Source of the DNA: Blastococcus xanthinilyticus
GTDB lineage: Bacteria; Actinomycetota; Actinomycetes; Mycobacteriales; Geodermatophilaceae
Length of the DNA: 64,000 nucleotides
NCBI RefSeq assembly: GCF_008124835.1
Contig: NZ_VNHW01000004.1
Span: 124,001-188,000, forward strand
Reading direction: 5' to 3'
Made by a program: the position numbers and the translations under genes. The notes below the pieces were generated by a model. It had not been told where the DNA came from. It did no database searches and was given only the letters and a program-made list of their open reading frames with translations. This document shows, piece after piece, positions 1 through 9,599 of the stretch (position 1 is the first letter of the stretch; every line of letters starts with the position of its first letter).

Positions 1-414
1 CGGAAGGCAGAACTGGATCACCGTGCGGCCGTCGGGCACCGCCTCGGTGTCGACGTTGCGGTGGATCTCCCACATCAGCAGGTGCGGGTCCAGGTCCGCG
101 TCGCCGAGCTCGGGGATCCAGCGGATGCCCCAGCGGCCGAGCGCGTCGACGATCGGTTCCAGCTCCCGGCCGGCCTCGGTGAGCCGGTAGGTGACCCGGT
201 TGCCGTCCGCCCACCGTTCCACCACACCGGCGCGGACCAGCGTGTGCAGCCGCTTGGACAGCAGCGCCGGTGACATCCGGGGCAGACCCCGGCGGAGCGC
301 GTTGAAGTGCCGGCTGCCCAGCATGAGCTCGCGGACGACGAGCAGGGTCCACCGCTCGTCGAGCAGCTCCATCGCCTTGGCCACCGGGCAGAACTGGCCG
401 TACTGCGAGGGCAT
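1..414 (-). CDS. HxlR-family winged-helix transcriptional regulator (3' end cut by window edge)
   Basis: The ATG at 414 opens a reading frame that runs off the left edge; 138 residues are visible. The N-terminal ~100 residues show the HxlR fold: an early cysteine (FCPVAKAMELL), then DERWTLLVVRELMLGSRHFNALRRGLPRMSP followed by LLSKRLHTLVRAGVVER. The protein continues past the usual HxlR end (LLMWEIHRNVDTEAVPDGR), so it is probably the longer form with a C-terminal ligand-binding-like extension. It is divergent from the methyltransferase at 579, and HxlR proteins commonly control a divergent neighbour, so a local regulatory role is inferred. The effector is unknown. Confidence 0.85.
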   Translation of the reverse strand, partial: MPSQYGQFCPVAKAMELLDERWTLLVVRELMLGSRHFNALRRGLPRMSPALLSKRLHTLVRAGVVERWADGNRVTYRLTEAGRELEPIVDALGRWGIRWIPELGDADLDPHLLMWEIHRNVDTEAVPDGRTVIQFCLP

Positions 415-474
415 GGCGACCCCTCCCGACAACCCCGTGCGGAACGACGGTAGGACCACGCGCCGGTGGGCGGT

Positions 475-490
475 AGTACAGGAGCAGTAC
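475..490. promoter_or_regulatory. Possible HxlR operator (AGTAC direct repeat)
   Basis: AGTAC occurs twice (475-479 and 486-490), 11 bp apart, which is one helical turn. It lies in the intergenic region between the divergent HxlR gene and methyltransferase. HxlR-type dimers bind short GTAC-containing sites, so this is a candidate operator. The motif is short and could be chance. Confidence 0.25.
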
Positions 491-578
491 CGGTTCGGTT
501 CAGATGCAGGACTGGGGACGCCGGTGCCGACGGCGGGACGGTGACGACGTCGTCCCCCCACACCCGCAGGAGGTCACC

Positions 579-1625
579 ATGACCGCGACCGTCCCCACCC
601 GCACCGAGCCCACCCTCGCCGACACCGCACCCTCGGTGCTCGCCCTCATCGCCGGCTACGTCGGCCACCGGACCGTGGCCATCGGGCTCCGCGCGGGTCT
701 GCTGCGCCAGCTCGCCGCGGCTCCCAAGTCCACCGCCGACGAGCTCGCCGAGGCGCTCGACCTCGACGGGTTCTACGTCTCCGTCTGGTGCCGTGCCGCC
801 GTCGGCGCCGGGATCCTCGAGCGCGCGGCGAGCGGCTTCCGGCTGGCCCCGCACATGGACACGCTGCTGCTCGACACGTCGTCCCCCGCCTACGCCGGCG
901 GCGTCTTCGGCGTTCTCGAGGCGCCGGAGGTGTTCGGGCGCTTCGAGGAGGCCTTCGCCAGCGGCGAGCGCATGTGGTGGGAGGACACCAGCCCCGAGTG
1001 GATCGCCGCCGTGTCGGGCACCGGGACGCCGTTCTACACCCGGCTGGTCCCCGGCGGGCTCGACCGCGTGCCCGGCCTCGCGGAGGCGCTGGCGGCCGGG
1101 TGCCGCGTCGTCGACACCGCGTGCGGCGCCGGCGTCGGCCTGGTCCGCCTGGCCACCACGTACCCGCGCTGCACCGTCGTCGGCGTCGACGGCGACCGGC
1201 ACTCGATCGAGCGCGCGCGGGCCCGGCTCGCGGAGGCCGGGCTCGGCGACCGGGTCGAGCTCGTGCACAGCGCCCTCGAGGACATGGAGATCACGACCCC
1301 GGCGCGCGCCGTCGTCAACAACATCTCGATGCACGAGTGCCGCGACATCGACCGGGTCACCGAGAACGTGACCGCCGCCCTCGAGCCGGGCGGCTGGTTC
1401 GTGATCTCGGACTTCCCGTTCCCCGACACCGACGAGGGGCTGCGCACCGTCCCCGGCCGGATCATGAGCGGCATCCAGTTCTTCGAGGCGCAGATCGACG
1501 ACCAGCTGCTCCCCCGGCGGGCCTACGACGAGCTGCTGACCCGCCACGGGTTCACCGACCTGGGGTCGGCGCAGCTGACGCCGATGCACGCGCTGACCTG
1601 GGGCCGGCGCCCGGCCCGGGGCTGA
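579..1625 (+). CDS. Class I SAM-dependent methyltransferase with N-terminal winged-helix domain
   Basis: 348 residues. The ATG at 579 is preceded by a strong AGGAGG (567-573), so the in-frame upstream start at 504 is rejected. Residues ~15-100 look like the helical/winged dimerisation domain of O- and small-molecule methyltransferases. SAM motif I is VVDTACGAGVG at 177-187, and the acidic ribose-binding loop is VVGVDGD at 200-206. Later motifs are ALEDMEIT and LEPGGWFVISDFPFPD. The substrate cannot be told from sequence. The gene is divergent from an HxlR regulator and ends at a strong hairpin shared with the convergent LLM gene. Confidence 0.8.
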   Translation: MTATVPTRTEPTLADTAPSVLALIAGYVGHRTVAIGLRAGLLRQLAAAPKSTADELAEALDLDGFYVSVWCRAAVGAGILERAASGFRLAPHMDTLLLDTSSPAYAGGVFGVLEAPEVFGRFEEAFASGERMWWEDTSPEWIAAVSGTGTPFYTRLVPGGLDRVPGLAEALAAGCRVVDTACGAGVGLVRLATTYPRCTVVGVDGDRHSIERARARLAEAGLGDRVELVHSALEDMEITTPARAVVNNISMHECRDIDRVTENVTAALEPGGWFVISDFPFPDTDEGLRTVPGRIMSGIQFFEAQIDDQLLPRRAYDELLTRHGFTDLGSAQLTPMHALTWGRRPARG

Positions 1626-1633
1626 CGGCCCGC

Positions 1634-1672
1634 CGGCCGGCGGCCGCACCCGCGGGGCGCGGCCGCCGGCCG
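1634..1672. terminator. Bidirectional hairpin terminator between convergent genes
   Basis: A perfect 14-bp GC stem (1634-1647 with 1659-1672) encloses an 11-nt loop. It sits between two convergent stop codons (1625 and 1674). There is no U-tract, as is usual for high-GC actinobacteria. Confidence 0.6.
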
Positions 1673-1673
1673 C

Positions 1674-2603
1674 TCAGCGCAGCTGCGGGGCCACCTCGGC
1701 GGCGACCAGGTCGAGGTGGTCGAGGTCGGCGAGGTCCAGCACCTGCAGGTAGATCCGCTGCGCACCCGCCTCGGCGTACCGGCCGAGGGTGTCGACGGCT
1801 TCGGCCGGCGTGCCGGCGACGCCGTTCTCGCGCAGCTCGTCGACGTCCCGCCCGATCGCGGCCGCCCGGCGGGCCAGCTCTGCCTCGTCCTTCCCGACGC
1901 ACAGCACCAGCGCCGAGCTGCGCACCAGGGACGCCGGGTCGCGGCCGGCCTCGTCGCAGGCCTCCCGCACCCCGGTGAACAGTCGCGCGTTCTCCGCCGC
2001 CGACATGAAGGGCACGTTGAACTCGGCCGCGTAGCGGGCGGCCAGCCGCGGCGTCCGCTTCGCTCCCCTGCCGCCGACCAGGATCGGCACGCCACCGGGC
2101 TGCACCGGCTTGGGCAGCGCCGGGGAGTCCGCCAGCCGGTAGTGGCGCCCCTCGAAGCCGAAGGTCTCCCCCACCGGCGTCGCCCAGAGCCCGCTGATCA
2201 CCGCCAGCTGCTCCTCGTACCGGTCGAAGCGCTCGCCCAGCGGCGGGAACGGGATGCCGTAGGCGGTGTGCTCCGCCTCGAACCAGCCAGAGCCGATGCC
2301 CAGCTCCACCCGGCCACCGCTCATCTGGTCGACCTGGGCCACCGAGATCGCCAGCGGCCCGGGAAGCCGGAAGGTGCCGGCCGTCATGAGCGTGCCGAGC
2401 CGGATCCGGCTGGTCTCGCGGGCCAGGCCGGCCAGGGTGATCCACGCGTCGGTGGGGCCGGGGAGGCCGTCGCCTCCCATGGTCAGGTAGTGGTCGGAAC
2501 GGAAGAAGGCGTCGAAGCCGGTCTCCTCCGTGCGCCGGGCGACGGCCAGCAGCTCGTCGTAGGTGGCGCCCATCTGGGGTTCGGTGAAGATGCGCAGCTG
2601 CAC
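1674..2603 (-). CDS. LLM-class flavin/F420-dependent oxidoreductase
   Basis: 309 residues with a GTG start at 2603. This is the bacterial luciferase-like TIM barrel. The N-terminal strand is QLRIFTEPQMG, followed by ARRTEETGFDAFFRSDHY, RIRLGTLMTAGTFRLPGPLA, and the conserved GRVELGIGSGWFEAEH (cofactor-side loop). VPILVGGRG and the C-terminal GTPAEAVDTLGRYAEAGAQRIYLQ are also typical. The pattern resembles the F420-using subfamily common in actinobacteria (family knowledge). An F420:NADP oxidoreductase is encoded at 57368, so F420 is probably available. The substrate is unknown. The gene is convergent with the methyltransferase and shares its terminator. Confidence 0.85.
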   Translation of the reverse strand: MQLRIFTEPQMGATYDELLAVARRTEETGFDAFFRSDHYLTMGGDGLPGPTDAWITLAGLARETSRIRLGTLMTAGTFRLPGPLAISVAQVDQMSGGRVELGIGSGWFEAEHTAYGIPFPPLGERFDRYEEQLAVISGLWATPVGETFGFEGRHYRLADSPALPKPVQPGGVPILVGGRGAKRTPRLAARYAAEFNVPFMSAAENARLFTGVREACDEAGRDPASLVRSSALVLCVGKDEAELARRAAAIGRDVDELRENGVAGTPAEAVDTLGRYAEAGAQRIYLQVLDLADLDHLDLVAAEVAPQLR

Positions 2604-2715
2604 CGCCGGACGGTAACCACCGAGGGCGCCCGCCGCTCATCCGGCCGCCCCTCGGGGTGTGCGCCGGGCCCGGACCGGGCAGGATGATCGCCAGACGTCA
2701 ACTCGGAGGTATGCA

Positions 2716-3810
2716 GTGTTCCGCAAGAAGACGCGCGGCGAGATCATCAGCGCCGAAGTGCAGGAAGGCCTGGCCCACCTCGGGACGGCGGTGACCGAAG
2801 CCGGTCGCGCCGCCGCCGAACAACTCGTCCCACGGGTCGAGGCGGCCCGCGAGGCCGCCGGCCCGGCCCTGGACGCGGCCCAGCGGGCCGTCGTGCCCAA
2901 GGTCGCCGCCGCCGTCGCGGTGGCCGCGCCCGCCGTGGCCAGCGCCCGCGACACCCTCGGCGACCGGATGGACGCCGCCCGCGAGGCCATCGGCCCGCGG
3001 GTGGACGCCGCCCGGGTGGCCGCGGCGCCGCGGGTGACCGCGGCCCAGCTGGCCGCCGCACGGGCCGCCGCCGGCGTGGCCCCCCGGGTCGAGGCGGCCC
3101 GTGAGGCCTCGCGCCGGGCGCTCGCGGAGGACGTCAGCCCCCGGCTGACCGCGGCCCAGACCGCGGCGCTGGCCTACGCGACGCCGCGCGTCGTCGCCGC
3201 CCGCGAGGCGGTGTCGCCGGCGCTGGAGAGCGCCCGCGGCACCCTGCTGGCCGGGGTCGACAGCGCCCGCAGCGAGCTCGACGCCCGCCGGGCCGAGATG
3301 GCTGCCGCCGCCGCGGAGTCCACGCGGCGGGCGCGCAAGGCGGCGAAGAAGGCCCGCAAGCAGGCCGGCAAGAAGCACCGCGAGTTCGAGAAGGCGGCGC
3401 TGGCCACGGCGAAGACGGTCAAGCGGCGCACCAGCCCGGAGCCGGAGCCGAGGCGCTGGCCGTGGGTGTTCGCCCTCCTCGCCGTGGGTACGGCGCTGTT
3501 CGTCTTCCTGCGGCGCAACAAGGCCGACGGGTGGAACCCCGCCCCGGCCGGCGACGGCCCGGTGCCCAGCTACCGAGAGGACCCCGTGCCCAGTTCCGAC
3601 GACTTCGCCGGCAAGACCGTGTCCACCGCGGACACCACGAGCGACTCCGCCCCGGCGGAGTCCGACATGGGCGTCCGGGACGCCCAGTTCGTCTCCGGTG
3701 ACGGCCCCACCGACGCCGAGGAGAACATCCAGCAGGCGCCGGAGCCGTTCAGCTCCGGTGGTGGCGCCGACGAGGGCCCGACCGCCGGCCCCGCCGACAA
3801 GCAGGTCTGA
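2716..3810 (+). CDS. Ala-rich helical protein with one membrane segment
   Basis: 364 residues. GTG at 2716 is chosen because GGAGG (2705-2709) lies 6 nt upstream; the ATG at 2711 is out of frame. Residues 1-200 are a low-complexity helical stretch built on repeated (V/A)xAAREAxxPRVxAA units, followed by a Lys/Arg-rich segment (RRARKAAKKARKQAGKK). One membrane helix lies at about 248-268 (WVFALLAVGTALFVFLR), then an acidic, Ser/Pro-rich tail of ~95 residues. The helix repeats resemble apolipoprotein/late-embryogenesis-like amphipathic segments, but no function is assigned. The gene is monocistronic, with a strong terminator just downstream. Confidence 0.7.
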   Translation: MFRKKTRGEIISAEVQEGLAHLGTAVTEAGRAAAEQLVPRVEAAREAAGPALDAAQRAVVPKVAAAVAVAAPAVASARDTLGDRMDAAREAIGPRVDAARVAAAPRVTAAQLAAARAAAGVAPRVEAAREASRRALAEDVSPRLTAAQTAALAYATPRVVAAREAVSPALESARGTLLAGVDSARSELDARRAEMAAAAAESTRRARKAAKKARKQAGKKHREFEKAALATAKTVKRRTSPEPEPRRWPWVFALLAVGTALFVFLRRNKADGWNPAPAGDGPVPSYREDPVPSSDDFAGKTVSTADTTSDSAPAESDMGVRDAQFVSGDGPTDAEENIQQAPEPFSSGGGADEGPTAGPADKQV

Positions 3811-3835
3811 TCCACCGCTCGCTCGTTCCACCGTC

Positions 3836-3870
3836 CGACGCCCCCGCTGCCCCAGGCAGCGGGGGCGTCG
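3836..3870 (+). terminator. Hairpin terminator
   Basis: A perfect 15-bp stem (3836-3850 with 3856-3870) with a 5-nt loop lies 26 nt after the stop of the Ala-rich protein and before lipA. Confidence 0.7.
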
Positions 3871-3912
3871 TGCGTCCGGGGCCGGGTCGCACCGGCGAGT
3901 ACCCTGGGGATC

Positions 3913-4887
3913 ATGAGTGAGACGGCCGCCCAGACCCCATCCTCGGGCTCCGGGATCGAGCCGGCCGGACGCAAACTCCTGCGCCTGGAGGTCCGCAACA
4001 GCCAGGTGCCGATCGAGCGCAAGCCCGACTGGATCAAGACCCGGCTCAAGACCGGCCCGGAGTACACCGAGCTGAAGTCGCTGGTCCGCCGCGAAGGCCT
4101 GCACACCGTCTGCGAAGAGGCCGGCTGCCCCAACATCTACGAGTGCTGGGAGGACCGGGAGGCGACGTTCCTCATCGGCGGCGACCAGTGCACCCGGCGC
4201 TGCGACTTCTGCCAGATCGACACCGGCAAGCCCGCCGACTTCGACGCCGACGAGCCACGCCGGGTCGCCGAGAGCGTCGCCACGATGGGCCTGAAGTACG
4301 CCACGATCACCGGCGTCGCCCGCGACGACCTGCCCGACGGCGGCGCCTGGCTCTACGCCGAGACGGTCCGCCAGATCCACGCGCAGCTCCCCGGCTGCGG
4401 CGTCGAGCTGCTGATCCCCGACTTCAACGCCGACCCCGCCCAGCTGGCCGAGGTGTTCTCCTCCCGCCCCGAGGTGCTCGCGCACAACGTCGAGACGGTC
4501 CCCCGCATCTTCAAGCGCATCCGCCCCGGCTTCCGGTTCGAGCGGTCGCTATCGGTGATCACGGCCGCCCGCGAGGCCGGCCTGGTGACCAAGTCGAACC
4601 TGATCCTCGGCATGGGTGAGGAGCCGCACGAGGTCGTCGAGGCCATGCAGGCCCTGCACGACGCCGGGTGCGACCTGCTGACCATCACCCAGTACCTGCG
4701 CCCGTCGCCGCGGCACCACCCCGTGGTCCGCTGGGTGAAGCCCGACGAGTTCGTGCAGTTCCAGAAGGACGCGGAGGCGATCGGCTTCCCCGGCGTCCTG
4801 GCCGGGCCGCTGGTGCGCAGCTCCTACCGCGCCGGGCGGCTCTACCAGCAGGCGATCGAGGCCCGCGGGCTGGCCCACCAGGGCTGA
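3913..4887 (+). CDS. lipA: Lipoyl synthase
   Basis: 324 residues, full length for LipA. This radical-SAM enzyme inserts two sulfurs into protein-bound octanoyl groups to give lipoyl cofactors. Auxiliary [4Fe-4S] ligands are C67, C72 and C78 ([12 protein letters not shown]). The radical-SAM cluster ligands are C93, C97 and C100 (CTRRCDFC). The C-terminal RSSY motif at 302-305 completes auxiliary-cluster ligation. The downstream neighbours (DUF4191, RDD, glnA1) match the lipA locus of other actinobacteria. lipB, usually just upstream, is absent here: a terminator and an unrelated gene occupy that place. Confidence 0.97.
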   Translation: MSETAAQTPSSGSGIEPAGRKLLRLEVRNSQVPIERKPDWIKTRLKTGPEYTELKSLVRREGLHTVCEEAGCPNIYECWEDREATFLIGGDQCTRRCDFCQIDTGKPADFDADEPRRVAESVATMGLKYATITGVARDDLPDGGAWLYAETVRQIHAQLPGCGVELLIPDFNADPAQLAEVFSSRPEVLAHNVETVPRIFKRIRPGFRFERSLSVITAAREAGLVTKSNLILGMGEEPHEVVEAMQALHDAGCDLLTITQYLRPSPRHHPVVRWVKPDEFVQFQKDAEAIGFPGVLAGPLVRSSYRAGRLYQQAIEARGLAHQG

Positions 4888-4949
4888 CCCGGCGGCCCTG
4901 CGGCGGCGGGTCCGCCGATCGGCTCGCGCGGCGGCCTTATCCTGGGGCC

Positions 4950-5801
4950 ATGGCACGCAGCAGGTCCTCTGACCCCACCGCCCCGGGCGGCAACGCCGGG
5001 CGCGCCCCGAAGGACGGTGGGCGCGGCCGGACCTCGGGTGCCACCGCCTCCGGCGCCACCGCCTCCGGCAGGGCCGGCAAGGCGCCGAAGCTCGACAAGA
5101 ACGGCCAGCCCAAGGTCGGTCGGCTGAAGAAGCTCCGCGGCCAGGGCAGCATGATCAAGCAGGCCTACAGCCTGACGCGGAAGAACGACCCGAAGCTGCC
5201 CTGGATCATGCTGATCTGGTTCGTGTCGGTCGCCGCGGTGATCGAGCTGATCGGCATCCTGCTGGACTCGCCGTTCCTCTTCCTGCCGCTGGCGCTGCTG
5301 TTCGGTGCCCTCGCCGCGCTGATCGTGTTCGGCCGCCGCGCCCAGGGCTCGGCGTACCGGCAGGTGGAGGGCCAGCCCGGCGCCGCCGCGTGGGTGCTCG
5401 AGGGCATGCGCGGTGACTGGCGGGTGACCTCCGGCGTCGCGGGCACCCCGCAGATGGACGCCGTCCACCGGGTGCTCGGCCGGCCGGGGATCATCCTGGT
5501 CGGCGAGGGCGTGCCCGGCCGGGTCCGCGGTCTCATCGCGCAGGAGAAGAAGAAGATCGCCCGCGTCGTCGGCGACACCCCGATCTACGACATCACGGTC
5601 GGGGACGACGAGGGCCAGGTGCCGCTGAAGAAGCTCAGCACCCACGTCATGAAGCTGCCCCGCAACCTCAGCGCCGCCGAGGTGAACTCGCTGGGCCGCC
5701 GGATGGGCGCGCTCGGCGGTCCGCGCATGCCGGTGCCCGGTGGTCCGCTGCCCGGCGGGCGGCAGATGTCGGTCAGCCAGCGGCAGGTCCGCCGCCGCTG
5801 A
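4950..5801 (+). CDS. DUF4191 membrane protein
   Basis: 283 residues from ATG 4950, 62 nt after lipA. The N-terminal ~60 residues are disordered and Gly/Ala/Lys-rich. Two adjacent membrane helices follow (about 95-135: WIMLIWFVSVAAVIELIGIL and FLFLPLALLFGALAALIVFG). A soluble C-terminal part includes QVEGQPGAAAWVLEGMRGDW, GRPGIILVGEGVPGRVRGLI and a Pro/Gly/Met-rich tail. This is the family encoded next to lipA in many actinobacteria (Rv2219-like). Its function is unknown. The conserved neighbourhood with lipA and glnA1 is the main supporting evidence. Confidence 0.85.
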   Translation: MARSRSSDPTAPGGNAGRAPKDGGRGRTSGATASGATASGRAGKAPKLDKNGQPKVGRLKKLRGQGSMIKQAYSLTRKNDPKLPWIMLIWFVSVAAVIELIGILLDSPFLFLPLALLFGALAALIVFGRRAQGSAYRQVEGQPGAAAWVLEGMRGDWRVTSGVAGTPQMDAVHRVLGRPGIILVGEGVPGRVRGLIAQEKKKIARVVGDTPIYDITVGDDEGQVPLKKLSTHVMKLPRNLSAAEVNSLGRRMGALGGPRMPVPGGPLPGGRQMSVSQRQVRRR

Positions 5802-5817
5802 CGGCCTCCCGGCCGAC

Positions 5818-5850
5818 GAGGGCCCCGACCGCACCGCGGTCGGGGCCCTC
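5818..5850. terminator. Hairpin terminator between convergent genes
   Basis: A perfect 15-bp stem (5818-5832 with 5836-5850) with a 3-nt loop lies between the stops of the DUF4191 gene (5801) and the GNAT gene (5857). It can serve both strands. Confidence 0.75.
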
Positions 5851-5856
5851 GCGTCG

Positions 5857-6435
5857 TCAGAGGCGGGTGAACGGGTCCGCGTAGCGGAACGTGCCCTGCA
5901 GCGCCGGGCCGTCGAGGAGCCGGGCCTGGAAATGCCGGGCCCACCGGGGGTCGGGGGCGCTGACGCCGAATATGTCGGCCGGGACGAAGCCGAACCGCCG
6001 GTAGTAGTCCGGCGAGCCGAGGAGCGCGACGAGCCGTTCGCCCGCCGCCTCGGCGACGGCCACGAGCGCGTGCACGAGCACCGTGCCGATGCCGTGGCCC
6101 TGCCGGTCGGGGCGCACGGCGAGGGGGCCGAGCCCCAGCACCGCGGTCCCGAACGGCTCGAGCCAGCCGCGGGTGGCGATCACGTGGCCCGCCACCCCGC
6201 CCCCGTCCACACCGCCCCCGTCCACATCGCCCCCGTCCACATCGCCCCCGTCCACGGCGACCAGCGACAGGTGGGGCAGGAACCCGGGGTCGTTCCGCAG
6301 CTGCTCGACCAGCCGGGCCTCGGGGACGTCGTCGGCTGCACGGACCGCACCGGTGGCGGGATCGCGGGCGAACGCGGCCATGTGCAGGGAGCCCACGGCG
6401 GCGTGGTCGGCGGGGCGCTCGCGCCGGACGATCAC
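5857..6435 (-). CDS. GNAT-family N-acetyltransferase
   Basis: 192 residues with a GTG start at 6435, 10 bp after the RDD gene stop, so the two form an operon. The acetyl-CoA site is LGPLAVRPDRQGHGIGTVLVHALV, containing the Q/R-x-x-G-x-G/A loop (RQGHGIG). GSPDYYRRFGFVPADIFGVSAPDP is the conserved segment of the small-molecule acetyltransferase group often annotated as YhbS-like. A run of four VDGG(D/G) pentapeptides, encoded by a 15-bp tandem repeat, is inserted ahead of the beta-strand that leads into the CoA-binding core. The acceptor substrate is unknown. Confidence 0.8.
   Translation of the reverse strand: MIVRRERPADHAAVGSLHMAAFARDPATGAVRAADDVPEARLVEQLRNDPGFLPHLSLVAVDGGDVDGGDVDGGGVDGGGVAGHVIATRGWLEPFGTAVLGLGPLAVRPDRQGHGIGTVLVHALVAVAEAAGERLVALLGSPDYYRRFGFVPADIFGVSAPDPRWARHFQARLLDGPALQGTFRYADPFTRL
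6197..6256. repeat. 15-bp tandem repeat, four copies, inside the GNAT gene
   Basis: Units at 6197-6211, 6212-6226, 6227-6241 and 6242-6256 differ only at the first or last base of the unit. The unit length is a multiple of three, so the repeat encodes a Gly/Asp-rich pentapeptide array in frame. Confidence 0.85.
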
Positions 6436-6445
6436 CGGCGGCCCG

Positions 6446-6868
6446 TCACCGGTCGAGGACGACGGCGGTACCGGTCAGCCGGTCGTGCAGGCCGCGCCCG
6501 TCGGCGTCGACGATGAGCGCCGGGACCAGCAGGATCAGCAGCGCGGTGCGGACGACGGCGCGCCAGGGCGCCAGGCGCGCACCCGGCGTGGGGTGCGCCA
6601 GCCGCATGCCCAGCACCCGGTGCCCCGGCGTCTGGCCGAACACCGCGAGCGTTCCCACGGTGAGGACGCCGAACACCAGCAGGCTCCAGTTGCCCGGCAG
6701 CGCCGGGGCGGTGAACGCCCAGGCGATGAGCAGCGAGACGGCGGCGTCGACGGCGTACCCGCCGACCCGCCGGCTGAACGGCGCCAGCGACCCCGGTCCT
6801 GAGGCGGGCAACCCCAGGGAGGCGCCACGGTCCGGTGCCTGAGAGGGTTGTCCGACGTTCCCGACCAT
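6446..6868 (-). CDS. RDD-family membrane protein
   Basis: 140 residues from ATG 6868. An RDD domain follows a ~30-residue polar N-terminus. The first helix carries the typical Arg-Asp pair (FSRRVGGYAVDAAVSLLIAW, ~31-50). A second helix (WSLLVFGVLTVGTLAVFG) is followed by QTPGHRVLGMRL, and a third (TALLILLVPALIV) by DADGRGLHDRLTGTAVV. Position and size match Rv2219A, which lies between the DUF4191 gene and glnA1 in mycobacteria. Here it reads opposite to both. Function is unknown. It is the first gene of a two-gene operon with the GNAT. Confidence 0.85.
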   Translation of the reverse strand: MVGNVGQPSQAPDRGASLGLPASGPGSLAPFSRRVGGYAVDAAVSLLIAWAFTAPALPGNWSLLVFGVLTVGTLAVFGQTPGHRVLGMRLAHPTPGARLAPWRAVVRTALLILLVPALIVDADGRGLHDRLTGTAVVLDR

Positions 6869-6970
6869 GACAGCAAGCGTAGTGACAGGGCCACCCCTCT
6901 CCCCACGCCTCGCTCCGCGCAGCGTGGGGCCGTGATGGGTAGCCGTGACGGGCGACACGCCCAGGCCGTT

Positions 6971-6997
6971 GTTACCGCCCCGAAACACTCGGGACAC
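6971..6997 (+). promoter_or_regulatory. GlnR-type box upstream of glnA1
   Basis: The sequence reads GTTAC-N6-GAAAC-N6-GACAC, 62 to 88 nt before the glnA1 start. This matches the actinobacterial GlnR half-site pattern gTnAc-n6-GaAAc, with a third half-site in register. It implies control of glnA1 by nitrogen status (inference from motif and gene). Confidence 0.55.
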
Positions 6998-7058
6998 GGC
7001 CGGGCAACTCCCCGCTCGTAGCGTGCCGTTCGGCAATCCGCCAACACCCGGAGGATCG

Positions 7059-8492
<1,434 letters not shown>

Positions 8493-8495
8493 GCC

Positions 8496-9599
8496 TCACT
8501 TCCCCGCTGACCTGCGGGTTTGCCCGTAGGTCAGCGTCGTAGTCCGCACAGAGTCCGCACGAGCCGCCAGGACCGCACCGACGGCGGCTCGTGCGGACTC
8601 GTCGCTGTCGGGCCACATGTGCCCGTAGGTGTCCAGCGTCGTCTTCGCGCTCCCGTGCCGGAGTCGGTGCTGGACCACCTTCACGTCGGCGCCGCTCGCG
8701 ATCAGCAGTGACGCCAGGTAGTGCCGCAGGTCGTGGAACCGGAAGCCCTCGGGCAGGCCTTCGATCTTCGGCCGGGCCGAGCGCACGGCGCGCTCGATCG
8801 CCCACGTCGACGTCGGCCGGCCCAGTCCATCGGTGACGACCCGGTCCCCGCCCCAGCGCGCCACGGCTGCCGACAGCTCGAGCGCGAGCTCCTGCGGGAT
8901 CGGCAGCGGCGTGCGGGAGGTCTCGGTCTTCAGCGGCTCCCCGGCGCCCTGCACGGTCGGGTGGACGACGGCCCGCATGAAGTCGACGTCGGCCACCCGC
9001 AGACCCACCGCCTCAGCGGTGCGGAGCCCGACGAACGCGCCGAGCAAGATCGCCGGTCGGAGGTGCTCCGCGACCGCGTCGTGCAGTGCCCACACCTGCT
9101 CCGTCGTGGCCACGTAGGGCCGCTGCTTCCCGGCGCCCGGCGACGTCCGCCGCGAGCACGGGTTCCGGGCCAGGATTCCGTCGTGCACGGCGTCGCTCAT
9201 GACCTGCGACAGCCGGGCGTGCAGGGCGTAGACGTAGCTGTCGGCCAGGCCGTCCGCCTTCAGCTTTGCCGTCCACGACCGCACGGCCGACGGCCGGACC
9301 GCAGCCAGCTGCTGGCGCCCGAACGCGGCCTTGATCTGCGCAACGTGCACCTCCGCCTGCCGGACCGTCCGCGGCCGCCGCGTGGCGTAGCCGGCCAACC
9401 AGGTGTCACACCAGTCCGCGACGGTGGTCTTCGCCGTCCTCGGGTCCACGTAGGTGCCGGTGACGAGCGCCGCGGTCTGCTCGTCGAGCCAGCGCTGCGC
9501 ATCGACCTTCCGCTTGAAGTGGCGAGCGTGTTCCTTGCCCGTCGCATCCCGGAAGCGGGGCCGGTACGTGCCGTCGGGCCGGCGCGCGATGCTGGCCAT
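8496..9599 (-). CDS. int: Tyrosine site-specific recombinase (element integrase)
   Basis: 367 residues from ATG 9599. The N-terminal arm-binding domain covers residues 1-55 and the SAM-like core-binding domain ~60-150. The catalytic domain has R193 (GLRTAEAVGL), K224, H289-x-x-R292 (HDLRH), H315 and the nucleophile Y325 (LDTYGH), so all key residues are present. Its stop lies 3 bp from the glnA1 stop, against attL, as expected for the enzyme that integrates at glnA. Its start overlaps the stop of the upstream 220-residue gene by 1 bp (TGATG), so the two are coupled. Confidence 0.93.
   Translation of the reverse strand: MASIARRPDGTYRPRFRDATGKEHARHFKRKVDAQRWLDEQTAALVTGTYVDPRTAKTTVADWCDTWLAGYATRRPRTVRQAEVHVAQIKAAFGRQQLAAVRPSAVRSWTAKLKADGLADSYVYALHARLSQVMSDAVHDGILARNPCSRRTSPGAGKQRPYVATTEQVWALHDAVAEHLRPAILLGAFVGLRTAEAVGLRVADVDFMRAVVHPTVQGAGEPLKTETSRTPLPIPQELALELSAAVARWGGDRVVTDGLGRPTSTWAIERAVRSARPKIEGLPEGFRFHDLRHYLASLLIASGADVKVVQHRLRHGSAKTTLDTYGHMWPDSDESARAAVGAVLAARADSVRTTTLTYGQTRRSAGK
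8506..8535 (+). terminator. Hairpin downstream of glnA1, supplied by the element
   Basis: A 13-bp stem (8506-8518 with 8523-8535, one G-U pair) with a TTTG loop starts 14 nt after the glnA1 stop. It lies inside the 3' end of the integrase gene on the other strand. It is placed to terminate glnA1 transcripts in the integrated state. Confidence 0.5.
8541..8600. other. Candidate integrase arm-type sites, left end
   Basis: A 19-bp sequence at 8541-8559 (AGTCCGCACAGAGTCCGCA) recurs exactly at 26233-26251. The unit GAGTCCGCA is at 8551-8559 and inverted at 8592-8600. Repeated short sites near both ends are typical of arm-type sites for tyrosine integrases. Here they are embedded in the integrase C-terminal coding region. 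Confidence 0.45.

Noticed and set aside
75-1649. Very long open frame on the strand opposite the methyltransferase
   Set aside because: A shadow frame caused by high GC at codon position 3. The Arg/Gly/Ala-rich translation has no domain, and the true gene is on the plus strand with a strong Shine-Dalgarno.
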